A DNA stretch of 64,000 nucleotides, taken from positions 1 through 64,000 of the forward strand of contig NZ_JAGIXS010000003.1 of NCBI RefSeq assembly GCF_030014915.1, given 5' to 3'. The notes below the pieces were generated by a model. That model saw only the letters and a program-made list of their open reading frames with translations, was not told the DNA's origin and ran no database searches. Shown here piece after piece: positions 8,077-17,607 of this stretch. The stretch is from Pelomonas sp. V22. Its GTDB lineage: Bacteria > Pseudomonadota > Gammaproteobacteria > Burkholderiales > Burkholderiaceae_C. Position 1 is the first letter of the stretch; every line of letters starts with the position of its first letter. The position numbers and the translations under genes were made by a program.

Positions 8077-8103
8077 AAAAAAGGCCCGCACGTGGCGGGC
8101 CTT
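8077..8103 (-). terminator. rho-independent terminator of fpr
   Basis: On the minus strand AAGGCCCGC pairs with GCGGGCCTT around a 5-base loop, followed by TTTTTT. It lies 18 bases beyond the fpr stop and closes the long minus-strand cys/fdx/fpr run. It also separates that run from the riboswitch leader downstream. Confidence 0.9.
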
Positions 8104-8121
8104 CTGTGATGCAGCGAGCGC

Positions 8122-9234
8122 TCAGTCGAAGACAGGCGAATCGACGCCCAGCACCTTGTGCAGCTTCGGGCTGGTGGTCGTGTACTGCAGGTGGATGCGC
8201 TTCTCCGGGAAGATGTAGGGCGCGGCGCCGAAGGCGGCAAGGGCGCACTCGTGGAAGCCCGACAGGATCAGCTTCTTCTTGCCCGGGTAGGTGTTCACGT
8301 CGCCCACGGCGAAGATGCCGGGCACCGAGGTTTCGAACTTCTCGGTGTCGACGACGATCTGCTTGCGCTCCAGGGCCAGGCCCCACTCGGCGATGGGGCC
8401 GAGCTTCGGGCTAAGGCCGAAGAACACCAGCACTTCATCGCAGGGCACGACGCGCGTGACGCCGTCGCCGCCGGTGACCTTCACGCCCTTGAGCTGGCCA
8501 TCGGCTTCGTCGATGTCGGTCACCTGGCCGACCAGGAACTGCATCTCGTAGGCGTCGCAGAGTTCCTTCATCTTCGCCACCGAGGCGGGCGCGGCGCGGA
8601 AGCCGTCGCGGCGGTGCAGGAGGATGACGCTCTCGGCCTTGTTGGCGCTGCCGTCGTCATTGCCGGCGCAGAAGTTCAGGGCCCAGTCCAGGGCCGAGTC
8701 GCCACCACCAACGATCAGCAGGTTCTTGCCCGCGAACTGTGCCGGGTTGCGCACGCGGTAGTGCAGCTGGGTGTCGGTGTACTTCTCGATGCCGTCGACC
8801 TTCAGCGTGCGCGGCTGGAACGAGCCCACGCCGCCGGCGATGAAGATGGTCTTGGTCAGGAAGCTCGTGCCCTTGCTGGTCTCGACGTAGAAGCGGCCGT
8901 CTTCCTGCTTCTGGACCGTGGTCACTTCCTGGCCCAGGTGGAAGGTCGCGCCAAAGGGCTCGATCTGCTTGAGCAGGTTGTCGGTCAGTTCCTTGCCGGT
9001 GCAGATGGGCACTGCCGGGATGTCGTAGATCGGCTTGTCGGGGTAGAGCTCGATGCACTGGCCGCCGGGGTAGGCCAGCGAGTCGATGATGTGAGCCTTG
9101 ACCTCCAGGAGGCCCAGCTCGAACACCTGGAACAGGCCCACCGGGCCGGCACCGACGATGACGGCATCGGTCTCGATGGGTCCGCCATGGGCGACGGCGG
9201 TCTTGGTGATCTCTGCGTTCACTTGAGGTTCCAT
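8122..9234 (-). CDS. fpr: ferredoxin--NADP+ reductase, thioredoxin-reductase-like type
   Basis: This 370-residue flavoprotein transfers electrons between NADPH and ferredoxin. The FAD-binding GAGPVG is at 28-33, the NADPH-binding VGGGDSA at 175-181, and the second FAD motif [11 protein letters not shown] lies near 305-315. There is no CxxC disulfide as in thioredoxin reductase, which fits the YumC-like FNR class. The FdxA-like ferredoxin gene ends 53 bases upstream on the same strand, and a strong terminator follows. The location right after the cys genes suggests it feeds electrons through ferredoxin to CysI. The symbol follows common usage. Confidence 0.9.
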   Translation of the reverse strand: MEPQVNAEITKTAVAHGGPIETDAVIVGAGPVGLFQVFELGLLEVKAHIIDSLAYPGGQCIELYPDKPIYDIPAVPICTGKELTDNLLKQIEPFGATFHLGQEVTTVQKQEDGRFYVETSKGTSFLTKTIFIAGGVGSFQPRTLKVDGIEKYTDTQLHYRVRNPAQFAGKNLLIVGGGDSALDWALNFCAGNDDGSANKAESVILLHRRDGFRAAPASVAKMKELCDAYEMQFLVGQVTDIDEADGQLKGVKVTGGDGVTRVVPCDEVLVFFGLSPKLGPIAEWGLALERKQIVVDTEKFETSVPGIFAVGDVNTYPGKKKLILSGFHECALAAFGAAPYIFPEKRIHLQYTTTSPKLHKVLGVDSPVFD

Positions 9235-9287
9235 GTCAGGGCGCGCAGCTCGTGGCCGCGATTTCGGTCAGTCTTGGATTGATTCGT

Positions 9288-9611
9288 TCAGCGGATCAAT
9301 TCGGGCAGCTTGCCCGTCTTGTCCTTCCAGTCGTCGGCATCGGGCAGCGCAGGCTTGCGCTTGGTGATGCTGGGCCACTTCTTGGCCAGATCGGCATTGA
9401 GCTTGATCATGTGCTGCTGGTTGCCGGGCACGTCCTCTTCCGGGACGATGGCATTGACCGGGCACTCGGGAATGCAGACCGCGCAGTCGATGCATTCATC
9501 CGGATCGATGGTGAGGAAATTCGGGCCCTCACGGAAGCAGTCAACGGGGCAGACATCAACGCAATCGGTGTACTTGCAGCGGATGCAGGCTTCGGTAACG
9601 ACGTGGGTCAT
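9288..9611 (-). CDS. fdxA: seven-iron ferredoxin FdxA
   Basis: This 107-residue ferredoxin has two cluster-binding motifs: C9, C12, C17, C21 and C25 in the first half and C40, C43, C46 and C50 in the second ([13 protein letters not shown]). The pattern and the C-terminal extension to 107 residues match the Azotobacter-type [3Fe-4S][4Fe-4S] ferredoxins. It sits between cobA (65 bases upstream) and the ferredoxin reductase gene (53 bases downstream), all on the minus strand. It is the most likely direct donor to the sulfite reductase CysI of the same run, because no flavoprotein CysJ is present. Confidence 0.93.
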   Translation of the reverse strand: MTHVVTEACIRCKYTDCVDVCPVDCFREGPNFLTIDPDECIDCAVCIPECPVNAIVPEEDVPGNQQHMIKLNADLAKKWPSITKRKPALPDADDWKDKTGKLPELIR

Positions 9612-9676
9612 GGAGGCAGCTCGGTTTTTGTGGGCCCAGCCTCGGCGCAGGACGCAACCGGGGCAAAGCGCGGATT

Positions 9677-10447
9677 TTAGTCGTTCAGGGTAAGTACCCG
9701 GGCTTGATGCTGATCTAGTCCCGTGGACTTGATGGCTTTTTTGCGCACGGGGACCAGTTGGCGGGCACCGGCGCCCACGGTCACGACCGTCGGCCGCCCC
9801 TTGTGCAAGAGGGCGGCGGCGGCCAGGTCGGCCACCAGATGATCGCTGGAAAGCGCATCGGCACAGCCAGCCCGCGAGACCACCAGGGCCGGCGTGTCGG
9901 CCGGCCAGCCGGCCTGCTGCAGCTTGCGGGCGAGCGCACCGAGCTGGCGGCCGGCCATGTAGAACACCTCGGTGTCGGCGCTCTTCAGGGCCTGCAGGTC
10001 GCCGTCCTTGGTCATGGCCGTGGTCAGGCTGACGCTGCGGCCCTTGCCGCGGCGGGTCAAGGGGCGCTGAGCGTGAGCGGCGGCGGCGATGGCGGCGGTC
10101 ACGCCGGGCACGACCTCGCTCTCGATGCCCGCCTCGGCCAGGGCGATCAGTTCTTCCTCCAGGCGGCCGAAGATGCTGGCGTCGCCGCCCTTGAGACGCA
10201 CGACCACCGCATGAAGCCGGGCCTGCTTGACCAGCAAGGCATTGATCGCCGTCTGGGCGGTGGAGTCGCAGAAGCCGCGCTTGCCCACGTCCAGCCACTC
10301 GGCCTTCGGCGCGAACTCGCGCAGGGCCGGGTCGGTGAGGGCGTCGAACAGCACCACTTCGGCTTGCTGCAGCGCGCGGGCGCCGCGCAGCGTGATCAGG
10401 TCGGCGGCACCAGGGCCGGCGCTGACGAAGATGACTTTTCCGCTCAT
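9677..10447 (-). CDS. cobA: uroporphyrinogen-III C-methyltransferase
   Basis: This 256-residue SUMT adds two methyl groups from S-adenosylmethionine to uroporphyrinogen III to give precorrin-2, the siroheme precursor. Visible family motifs are [15 protein letters not shown] at the N-terminus, [14 protein letters not shown], the [10 protein letters not shown] region and RPLTRRG. It is the stand-alone methyltransferase; the dehydrogenase/chelatase half of CysG is not fused and not found nearby. The ATG at 10447 follows a GAGGTG ribosome site; a GTG at 10456 overlaps the cysN stop. Its place directly after cysN fits supply of siroheme for CysI. Confidence 0.93.
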   Translation of the reverse strand: MSGKVIFVSAGPGAADLITLRGARALQQAEVVLFDALTDPALREFAPKAEWLDVGKRGFCDSTAQTAINALLVKQARLHAVVVRLKGGDASIFGRLEEELIALAEAGIESEVVPGVTAAIAAAAHAQRPLTRRGKGRSVSLTTAMTKDGDLQALKSADTEVFYMAGRQLGALARKLQQAGWPADTPALVVSRAGCADALSSDHLVADLAAAALLHKGRPTVVTVGAGARQLVPVRKKAIKSTGLDQHQARVLTLND

Positions 10448-10452
10448 GGGGC

Positions 10453-11751
10453 TCACCTCACCAGCAGCGCACCCGAGGTGCGGTTGGACGTCGGGTCCAC
10501 GACGATCAGCGCGCCACCCACGCGGTTCTCGCTGTAGGGCTCCACCGGCAATGCCTGCTGCACCTCGATGCGAACGTGGCCGATCTCGTTCACTGCAATT
10601 TCGCTCGCCTCAGTCTCTGCCAGCGTGTGGATGTCCAGCTTGTGCTCGATGGCCGTGATCCGCGCCTGCACCCAGCGGTTGCCATGGCGCACCCAGTACT
10701 TGCGGCCCACTTGCGCCGGCTCGGTATCGAGCCAGGCCAGCGTCGCTTCAAACGCCTGCCTGGGCTCGCTACTCCCCGGCGTCACGATCCAGTCGCCCCG
10801 GCTCACGTCCAGCTGGCGGTCCAGCAGAAGACCTGCGGATTCGCCGGCCACGCTGTAGGGCACCGTCTCGCCCGCCTTGCGCACCTCGGCCACGATGGCC
10901 TTCTGTCCACTGGGCAGCACCTGGATCTCGTCGCCGGCCTTGACCTGCCCATGGGCAATGCGGCCCCACAGCGTGCGTGGCTGATGGCCCGTGCCGTCGC
11001 CATTGGTCGCCACGTACTGCACCGGGATGGCCAGGCGTCCTTCGACCTTCTCCTGCACCGTCGGCAGGGACTCGAGGACTTGTAAGAGCGATGGGCCGTT
11101 GTACCAGGCAGCATCCAGCGGCTGGGTCACGTTGTCGCCGCGCAGGGCCGAGACCGGCACGATGGCCGTCACCGCGATGCCGGCTTCTTCCGCAAACTTG
11201 CGCAGCGCCGTGCTCACCTTGGCATAGCCCTGGGCCGGGTTCTCCAGCGCATCGATCTTGTTGATCGCGAACACGATGCTCGGCACCCGCAGCAGGTGGG
11301 CCAGCAGGCTGTGCCGGCGCGTCTGCGGCAGCAGCGTGATCTCTTCTTCTTCCAGCTTCAGCTTGGTGATGTCCACCAGCACGACCGCCGCATCCGACCC
11401 TGCTGCTGCCGTGACCATGTTGCGCGTGTACTGCTCATGGCCCGGTGCATCGGCAATGATGAACTTGCGCGTCTTGGTGGCGAAGTAGCGGTAGGCCACG
11501 TCGATGGTGATGCCTTGCTCGCGCTCGGCCTCCAGGCCGTCGGTCAGCAAGGACAGATCGATAGGCGCACCGGCGGCGCGCTTCTCCAAGGTGTCCAGTT
11601 GGTCGGCCAGGATCGCGCGGCTGTCGAACAGCAGGCGACCGATGAGCGTGCTCTTGCCATCGTCCACGCTGCCGGCAGTCAGGAAGCGCAGCGCGCGGTG
11701 CTGGGTGTCCACGTCTTGTTCGTGGATGAGATTGTTCAGAACGGCAGACAT
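10453..11751 (-). CDS. cysN: sulfate adenylyltransferase subunit 1
   Basis: This 432-residue GTPase subunit of ATP sulfurylase couples GTP hydrolysis to APS formation by CysD. G motifs are plain: [10 protein letters not shown] at 26-35, DAPGHE at 101-106 and NKID at 164-167. The protein ends after the elongation-factor-like beta domains, so there is no fused APS kinase (CysC), consistent with APS rather than PAPS being the reduced substrate here. The start overlaps the cysD stop by one base. Confidence 0.97.
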   Translation of the reverse strand: MSAVLNNLIHEQDVDTQHRALRFLTAGSVDDGKSTLIGRLLFDSRAILADQLDTLEKRAAGAPIDLSLLTDGLEAEREQGITIDVAYRYFATKTRKFIIADAPGHEQYTRNMVTAAAGSDAAVVLVDITKLKLEEEEITLLPQTRRHSLLAHLLRVPSIVFAINKIDALENPAQGYAKVSTALRKFAEEAGIAVTAIVPVSALRGDNVTQPLDAAWYNGPSLLQVLESLPTVQEKVEGRLAIPVQYVATNGDGTGHQPRTLWGRIAHGQVKAGDEIQVLPSGQKAIVAEVRKAGETVPYSVAGESAGLLLDRQLDVSRGDWIVTPGSSEPRQAFEATLAWLDTEPAQVGRKYWVRHGNRWVQARITAIEHKLDIHTLAETEASEIAVNEIGHVRIEVQQALPVEPYSENRVGGALIVVDPTSNRTSGALLVR

Positions 11752-12710
11752 CAGAAGTAGCCCTCTTTCTTGCGGCGCTCCATCGAGGCCTCGCTGGTGC
11801 GGTCGTCCATGCGCGTGGCGCCACGCTCGCTCACGGTGACGGTCAATGTCTCGGCCACGATGTCCGAGGCCGTGGCGGCGTCACTCTCCACCGGGCAGGT
11901 GCAGGTCATGTCGCCCACGGTGCGGAAGCGCACGGTGGCGGTCTCGACGGTCTCGCCGGCTTCGGGCGGTGTCACCTCGGTCAACGGCACCAGCAGGCCC
12001 TTGCGGCGGATCACCGAGCGCTCATGGGCGTAGTACAGGCTAGGCAGCGGGATGTTCTCGCGAGCCAGGTACAGCCACACGTCCAGCTCCGTCCAGTTCG
12101 AGATCGGGAAGGCGCGGAAGTGCTCGCCCGGGCGGATGCGGGTGTTGAACAGGTTCCACAGCTCCGGGCGCTGTTCCTTGGGCTGCCATTGGCCGAAGGA
12201 GTCGCGGTGGCTGAAGATGCGTTCCTTGGCGCGGGCTTTTTCTTCATCGCGGCGGGCGCCGCCGATCAGCACGTCGAAGCGGTGCTCTTCGATGGCTTCC
12301 AGCAGGACCACGGTCTGGTGGCCGTTGCGGGATTCCAGCGGGTGGGCCAAACGGACCGTGCCACGGGCGATGGAATCTTCCAGGTGACCGACGACCAGGC
12401 GCTCGCCCATTTCCTCGACACGGCGGTCGCGGAACTCAATCACCTCGGGGAAGTTGTGGCCCGTGTCCACGTGCAGCAGCGGGAAGGGCAGCTTGCCCTT
12501 GAACTCGTTGCCTGACACGCGTTGCTTGAAGGCCTTCTCGGCCAGGCGCAAGACCACGCAGGAATCCTTGCCGCCCGAAAACAGCAGCGCGGGCCGCTCG
12601 AACGAGGCTGCCACCTCGCGCAGGATGAAGATGGCTTCTTCCTCGAGATGATCCAGGTGGCGGTGATCGACCGCCGGCAACAACTTGTCCAGGCTCACAG
12701 AGGCATTCAT
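11751..12710 (-). CDS. cysD: sulfate adenylyltransferase subunit 2
   Basis: This 319-residue PP-loop ATP pyrophosphatase is the catalytic half of ATP sulfurylase with CysN and makes adenylyl sulfate from ATP and sulfate. The PP-loop SGGKDS is at 45-50, followed by the family's HVDTGHNFPEV, GGARRDEEKARAKERIFS and RPELWNLFN blocks. Length matches the family. It starts within the cysH stop (ATGA overlap) and ends against the cysN ATG, so the three are translationally coupled. Confidence 0.97.
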   Translation of the reverse strand: MNASVSLDKLLPAVDHRHLDHLEEEAIFILREVAASFERPALLFSGGKDSCVVLRLAEKAFKQRVSGNEFKGKLPFPLLHVDTGHNFPEVIEFRDRRVEEMGERLVVGHLEDSIARGTVRLAHPLESRNGHQTVVLLEAIEEHRFDVLIGGARRDEEKARAKERIFSHRDSFGQWQPKEQRPELWNLFNTRIRPGEHFRAFPISNWTELDVWLYLARENIPLPSLYYAHERSVIRRKGLLVPLTEVTPPEAGETVETATVRFRTVGDMTCTCPVESDAATASDIVAETLTVTVSERGATRMDDRTSEASMERRKKEGYF

Positions 12711-13501
12711 GCCGAAACTCCGGTCTTCAAATCTTCATTCGAACGGGCCTTGTGCAGGCCGCATTCCTTGGCGTTCTCATCCTCCCACCACCAGCGTCCG
12801 GCGCGGAAGTCCTCACCCACAGCAATGGCCCGCGTGCAGGGCTCGCAGCCTATGCTGGGCATGAACTTGTCATGCAGCGCGTTGTAGGGCACGTCGTTCT
12901 TCTCGATGTAGTGCCAGACGTCGGCCCAGCTCCACTCGGCCAGCACATTGAGCTTGATGCGGCCCTGGCCGTCGGGCTCGCTGAAGGGCACCTCGGCGCG
13001 GTTGCTGGATTGCTCGCGGCGCAGGCCGGTGATCCAGGCCGTGCGGCCGGCCAGCATGCGCGACAGCGGCTCCAGCTTGCGCAGGCCGCAGCAGGCCTTG
13101 CGAAGGGCCAGGCTCTCGTACATGGCGCGCTCGCCGTTGGTACGGACGAAATGGATCACTTGTTCCTCGGCCGGCTTGAACACGGCGACCTTCAGGCCCA
13201 CGCGGGATTCGATCTGCGGAATCAGGGCCAGCGTTTCGGCGTGCAGCTTGCCGGTGTCCAGCGTGGCGACGTCGATCGCCAGGCCGTGACGGGCGATCAG
13301 GTCGGTGATGACCATGTCTTCCGCGCCGAGGCTGGTGGACTGGATCAGGGCCGGGCCGTAAGCGGCCGCCGCATTGCGCAGCAGCTCGACGCTCTTGGCC
13401 AGGCGCGCCTCGAAGCCGGCGGTCTCGCGGGCATAGAGGGCCGCAGCCGAGCTGCCGCTGCTTGCGCCGGGCAGGAATGACAGGCTGCTTGTCTCACTCA
13501 T
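12707..13501 (-). CDS. cysH: adenylyl-sulfate (APS) reductase, [4Fe-4S] type
   Basis: This 264-residue reductase converts APS to sulfite with thiol reductant. It carries the iron-sulfur ligand set that marks APS-type rather than PAPS-type enzymes: C137-C138 in KACCGLRK and C219/C222 in GCEPCTRA. The catalytic Cys is C247 in the C-terminal ECGLH. The upstream STSLGAEDMV block is the usual substrate loop. Four-base overlaps join it to the DUF934 gene before and cysD after. The absence of a cysC in the cluster agrees with direct APS reduction. Confidence 0.96.
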   Translation of the reverse strand: MSETSSLSFLPGASSGSSAAALYARETAGFEARLAKSVELLRNAAAAYGPALIQSTSLGAEDMVITDLIARHGLAIDVATLDTGKLHAETLALIPQIESRVGLKVAVFKPAEEQVIHFVRTNGERAMYESLALRKACCGLRKLEPLSRMLAGRTAWITGLRREQSSNRAEVPFSEPDGQGRIKLNVLAEWSWADVWHYIEKNDVPYNALHDKFMPSIGCEPCTRAIAVGEDFRAGRWWWEDENAKECGLHKARSNEDLKTGVSA

Positions 13502-13986
13502 GCCGCCACCTTGGCAAACACCGGCTGCGGTTGCAGGACATCACCCTGGTAGTGAGCAGGGAAGAAGGCGAGCGCGCGGCGGGCGGCGTCCAGGCTCTGG
13601 TCGGCGCGCAGCTGCACGGCGTCGAAGCCGCAGCGCTGCAAGAGCGGCAGCATGTCGACCAGCACCTCGCCGGTGGCGCGGATCTCACCGGCAAAGCGGT
13701 AGCGCGAACGCAGCAGACGGGCTTGCGAATAGGCGCGGCCATCCACCCACTTCGGGAACTGCAGAACGATCAGCGAGAGGCGCGGCAGGTCGGCCACCAG
13801 GCCTTCGATATCGAAATCATTCGCCAGCTCGATGGCGGTTGCCAGGCCAGCGGGCCAGTGCTCGCGCACGGCATGCCATTGCTCCAGCGTCAGCAAGCGG
13901 TGCGAGGTGGTCGGCGGATGCGGGCTCGGGCCGTCTTCGCCCTGCACGCGCTGCCAGCTGTCTTGATGGGTGTCGATGAATTTCAT
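13498..13986 (-). CDS. DUF934 protein of the cys operon
   Basis: This 162-residue protein belongs to DUF934, a family found almost always between sulfite reductase and APS reductase genes in proteobacteria. Conserved-looking segments are VADLPRLSLIVLQFPKWVDGR, RSRYRFAGEIRATGEVLVDM and LRADQSLDAARRAL. Its biochemical role is not established; an accessory function for sulfite reductase or iron-sulfur/siroheme handling is only inferred. The ATG at 13986 is chosen because it directly follows cysI after 17 bases and gives a normal family length. It overlaps cysH by 4 bases. Confidence 0.88.
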   Translation of the reverse strand: MKFIDTHQDSWQRVQGEDGPSPHPPTTSHRLLTLEQWHAVREHWPAGLATAIELANDFDIEGLVADLPRLSLIVLQFPKWVDGRAYSQARLLRSRYRFAGEIRATGEVLVDMLPLLQRCGFDAVQLRADQSLDAARRALAFFPAHYQGDVLQPQPVFAKVAA

Positions 13987-14003
13987 GATCTTCAGGCAAT
14001 CAA

Positions 14004-15704
14004 TCAGGCAGTCGCGTGGGCGGGGGCGGTGGACGTGCGGCGGGCATTGGCCGGGCCCTTGAAGGGCTCGATGCCGACGCGGCGCACGGTGTCGATGAAG
14101 CGCTCGCCGGCTTCGCGTTCCAGGCGGTAGGTTTCGACGATGGACTCGATCACCTCGCTGACCTCGTCGGCTGCGAACGAGGGGCCGATGACCTTGCCGG
14201 CTTGCGACTTGCCCGAGAGCGTGGAACCGTCCGAGCCTCCCAGCGAGACCTGGTACCACTCCTTGCCGTCCTTGTCGACGCCGAGGATGCCGATGTGGCC
14301 GCTGTGGTGGTGGCCGCAGCTGTTGATGCAGCCGCTGATGTGCAGGTCGATGTCGCCGATGTCGTAGAGCTCGTCCAGGTCCTGGAAGCGCTCGGTGATC
14401 TCGCTGGCGATGGGGATGGAGCGGGCGTTGGCCAGCGCGCAGAAGTCGCCGCCGGGGCAGGCGATCATGTCGGTCAAGAGGCCGATGTTGGGCGTGGCGA
14501 AGCCGTTGGCCTTGGCCGCTTCGAACACCGCCGGCAGGTCGGCTTCTCGCACCCAGGGCAGCAGCAGGTTCTGGTCGTGCGTCACGCGCAGCTCGCCCTG
14601 GCTGAACTGGTCGGCCAGGCCGGCAGCGGCTTCCATCTGCGCGTCGGTCGCGTCGCCAGGCGGCAGGCCCACGCGCTTCAGCGACAGCGTCACGCCGCGA
14701 TAGCCGCTGAGGCGATGGCCGTGCACATTGCGCTCCAGCCAGCGCTTGTAGGCGGGAGTAGCGCCTTCGAAGATGTCGAGCGCCGGCACGGCTTGCACGC
14801 CAGCGGGCACGACGAAGCTCGCCGCCACGCGGTCCAGCTCGGCCTGCGGAATCAGGTGCTCATGGCCACCCGCGTCGTCGGCGAGGATCAGGCGGAACTC
14901 TTCGTTCACCGCGTCGAAGAACTTCTGGCCTTCGGCCTTCACGAGGATCTTGATGCGGGCCTTGTAGGCGTTGTCGCGGCGGCCGTAGCGGTTGTAGACG
15001 CGCACGATGGCCTCGATGTAGACGAGGATCTGCTGCCAGGGCAGGAAGGCGTGGATCTCCTGCGCCACGATGGGCGTGCGGCCCATGCCGCCGCCGACCA
15101 GCACCTGGAAGCCGACTTCGCCGGCCTCGTTCTTCTTCAGCTGCAGGCCGATGTCGTGCCAGGCGATGGCGGCGCGGTCTTCAACAGCGCCCGAGATGGC
15201 GATCTTGAACTTGCGCGGCAGGAAGGCGAACTCGGGGTGCAGCGTGCTCCACTGGCGCAGCACCTCGGCGTAGGGGCGCGGGTCGACGATCTCGTCGGCG
15301 GCCACGCCGGCCAGGCCGTCGCTGGTGATGTTGCGGATGCAGTTGCCGCTGGTCTGGATGCCGTGCATGTCCACGTCGGCCAGCAGGTCCATCACGTCGG
15401 CCGATTGCGTCAGCGGGATCCAGTTGTATTGCAGGTTCTGGCGCGTGGTGAAGTGGCCGTAGCCGCGGTCATGCACGCGGGCAATGCGGGCCAGCTGGCG
15501 AAGCTGCTTGCTCGAGAGCACGCCGTAGGGCACGGCCACGCGCAGCATCGGCGCATGGCGCTGCACATACCAGCCGTTCTGCAGGCGCAGCGGGCGGAAC
15601 TCGTCGTCACTCAAGCTGCCTGCGATGTTGCGTTCCAGCTGATCGCGGAACTGCGCGGCGCGGGCGCGGACGAACTGGCGGTCGAAGTCGGTGTAGGCGT
15701 ACAT
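14004..15704 (-). CDS. cysI: sulfite reductase hemoprotein (ferredoxin-linked type)
   Basis: This 566-residue siroheme/[4Fe-4S] enzyme reduces sulfite to sulfide. The two cluster motifs are C416/C422 (CPGGDFC) and C459/C463 (CINSC). Siroheme-contact regions appear earlier (RGYGHFTTRQNLQYNW; TSGNCIRN). The two nitrite/sulfite-reductase half-repeats are both present. No CysJ flavoprotein gene is in the cluster, while a ferredoxin and its reductase lie at the end of the same run, so ferredoxin is the probable donor. It starts 8 bases after the TauE-like gene. Confidence 0.94.
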   Translation of the reverse strand: MYAYTDFDRQFVRARAAQFRDQLERNIAGSLSDDEFRPLRLQNGWYVQRHAPMLRVAVPYGVLSSKQLRQLARIARVHDRGYGHFTTRQNLQYNWIPLTQSADVMDLLADVDMHGIQTSGNCIRNITSDGLAGVAADEIVDPRPYAEVLRQWSTLHPEFAFLPRKFKIAISGAVEDRAAIAWHDIGLQLKKNEAGEVGFQVLVGGGMGRTPIVAQEIHAFLPWQQILVYIEAIVRVYNRYGRRDNAYKARIKILVKAEGQKFFDAVNEEFRLILADDAGGHEHLIPQAELDRVAASFVVPAGVQAVPALDIFEGATPAYKRWLERNVHGHRLSGYRGVTLSLKRVGLPPGDATDAQMEAAAGLADQFSQGELRVTHDQNLLLPWVREADLPAVFEAAKANGFATPNIGLLTDMIACPGGDFCALANARSIPIASEITERFQDLDELYDIGDIDLHISGCINSCGHHHSGHIGILGVDKDGKEWYQVSLGGSDGSTLSGKSQAGKVIGPSFAADEVSEVIESIVETYRLEREAGERFIDTVRRVGIEPFKGPANARRTSTAPAHATA

Positions 15705-15712
15705 ATTCGTAT

Positions 15713-16480
15713 TCAGTGAATGACTTTCCAGCCGGCCAGGAGGAGCGAGGCGCAGAGCAGGGCACGGACGGCGCCATCGGGCAGGCGGCGGGTGAGCTGG
15801 GCACCGAGCCAGATGCCGGGCACTGAGCCGATGACCAGCGGCACCAAGAGGGCCCAGTCCACATGGCCCAGCGTGGCATGGCCAATGCCGGCCACCAGGG
15901 TCAGCGGCACCGCATGGGCGATGTCGCTGCCGACGATGTAGCGGGCCTCGAGGCGGGGATAGATCAGCAGGATCAGCGTCGCGCCAATCGCGCCAGCGCC
16001 GATGGAGGAGAGCGACACCAGCACGCCGAGGATGGCGCCGGCGGCGATGGTGAGCGCCGGCTTGCGGGTGTCAGGGATGAAGTGTTCGAGCTTCAGGCCG
16101 AGGGTCTGCCAGCTCTTCTTGAAGGCCACGACCACGGCCGTCAGCAGGAGGGCAATGCCGAGCGAGAAGCTGAGGGCTGCGGCCCAGCCCTTGGTGATGC
16201 CGGTGAGATGCATCAGGGCCACGGTGGCGAGCGAGGCGGGGATGGAGCCGGCCAAGAGGCGGCCAGTGATGTCCCAGCGCACATGGCCGTGGCGGGCATG
16301 GGCCACCGAGCCGGAGACCTTGGTCAGCGCAGCGAACCACAGGTCCGTGCCGATGGCCATCGCCGGGCTCAGCCGGAACACCGACAGCAGCAGGGGCGTC
16401 ATCAGCGAGCCGCCACCCACGCCGGTGATACCGACGATGGCGCCGACGCCAAATCCGCTGACAACCGCAATCCAGTCCAA
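15713..16480 (-). CDS. TauE/SafE-family membrane permease
   Basis: This 255-residue integral membrane protein has about eight hydrophobic helices and the family glycine-rich N-terminal motif GFGVGAIVGITGVGGGSLMTP. A second similar repeat follows after the middle of the chain. TauE/SafE proteins are predicted sulfite or organosulfonate exporters. As first gene of the cys run, this one could export excess sulfite or import a sulfur source; direction and substrate are not determined by the sequence. CysI follows after 8 bases. Confidence 0.88.
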   Translation of the reverse strand: MDWIAVVSGFGVGAIVGITGVGGGSLMTPLLLSVFRLSPAMAIGTDLWFAALTKVSGSVAHARHGHVRWDITGRLLAGSIPASLATVALMHLTGITKGWAAALSFSLGIALLLTAVVVAFKKSWQTLGLKLEHFIPDTRKPALTIAAGAILGVLVSLSSIGAGAIGATLILLIYPRLEARYIVGSDIAHAVPLTLVAGIGHATLGHVDWALLVPLVIGSVPGIWLGAQLTRRLPDGAVRALLCASLLLAGWKVIH

Positions 16481-16599
16481 AGCCGCTCCCGCTGGGCTGG
16501 GCTACCCCCGTGGCAACCCTAGGCGGCGGACTTTATCGACGCTTTATATATAAGCAAACTAAAAAATCGTTGTGGCTATATTCAAATCAAGAATAAAGA
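16481..16599 (-). promoter_or_regulatory. A+T-rich leader of the cys operon
   Basis: This 119-base interval is strikingly A+T rich against its surroundings and includes a near-palindromic GCTTTATATATAAGC at 16541-16555. It is the only sizeable gap upstream of the nine-gene sulfur run and so probably holds its promoter. CysB-type activators bind A+T-rich sites at such positions. No consensus can be asserted, so operator identity is inference. Confidence 0.4.
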
Positions 16600-17520
16600 T
16601 CAAGGGCGGGCCAGTTGGATCAGCGCCGCGACTTGTTCGGTGATGCGGGGCGGCACCGGCTCCTCGCCGGCCAGCAGGGCCTGGATCAGCCGGGCGTTGG
16701 TGCTCGCTTCGCATTCGGGCGAGAGCGGCCAATCGATGTCGCTCGTGTCAGCCGGGTGCAGGTCCTGGCGAACGCCATCGGCAAAACCGACCAGGTGGGC
16801 GCGGCGGCGCAGGTGGGCGTAGGCCTCGCCTTCGCTGGCGCGCATCAGCAGGGCGCGGCCGCCGCTGGCGGTCAGGAGCGGCAATGCCTGGCCCAGGCTG
16901 TCCAGGTATTCGGGATGGGTCACGGCCACGACCCGCACGCTGCGGCCTGGTGCGGCGTCCAGCAGCTTGGCCACGCTGTGGCCGCTGTTGCGCACGCCGA
17001 GGCGCGGGCGCAGGGCCATCAGTTTGTCGAGACCCGGGTTCAGGGACGCCAGCGGCAGGCTGGCGATGCGCTTGCTGGCGAGCTGCGCCGAGGCCTCGCT
17101 CACGTTGGCTGACAGCGGCAAGCCCAGCGCTGCCAGCAGCTCGAACGGGCTCTGCCGGCTGTCGAAATCATGCCGGCCATGGATCAGCACCGGCACGCCC
17201 TCGCGGGCCAGCAGCAGCGCCACGAGCGGCATCAGATTGGCCTGCTTGCGGGCGCCGTTGAAGCTGGGCAGCAGCACACAGCGCGGGCCTTCGGGCACCT
17301 GTACGTGGCTTGTGCGCGCCTGCATCGCGCGCTCGAAGGCCAGCAGCTCCTCGGCACTCTCGCCCTTGATGCGCAGGGAGAGGAGGATGCCGCCGAGTTC
17401 CATGTCGGGCACCTGGCCATCCAGGATCGCGCCGAACAGCGCCTCGGCCTGCTCGGCCGTCATGTCGCGGGCGCCGCGCGCGCCTCGGCCAATTTCCTTG
17501 ATCAGTGCGGGGTACAGCAT
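16600..17520 (-). CDS. ybiB: YbiB-like DNA-binding protein (glycosyltransferase family 3 fold)
   Basis: This 306-residue protein shows the anthranilate-phosphoribosyltransferase-like fold: N-terminal helical domain (MTAEQAEALFGAILDG), then LPSFNGARKQANLMPL and GVRNSGHSVAKLLDAA. The phosphoribosyl-diphosphate site of TrpD is not conserved in the usual form, matching YbiB, a LexA-regulated E. coli relative that binds nucleic acids. It ends just before the cys leader on the same strand, so read-through into cys is possible. Enzymatic activity should not be assumed. Confidence 0.82.
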   Translation of the reverse strand: MLYPALIKEIGRGARGARDMTAEQAEALFGAILDGQVPDMELGGILLSLRIKGESAEELLAFERAMQARTSHVQVPEGPRCVLLPSFNGARKQANLMPLVALLLAREGVPVLIHGRHDFDSRQSPFELLAALGLPLSANVSEASAQLASKRIASLPLASLNPGLDKLMALRPRLGVRNSGHSVAKLLDAAPGRSVRVVAVTHPEYLDSLGQALPLLTASGGRALLMRASEGEAYAHLRRRAHLVGFADGVRQDLHPADTSDIDWPLSPECEASTNARLIQALLAGEEPVPPRITEQVAALIQLARP

Positions 17521-17607
17521 CGGGTCAGTGTAGGCCGCCGAAACCGGCTGAAATTCGCCCTAGACTTGCTGCCGGTGCAATCGGCACTTCAGCATTGGAG
17601 GAGCGTC

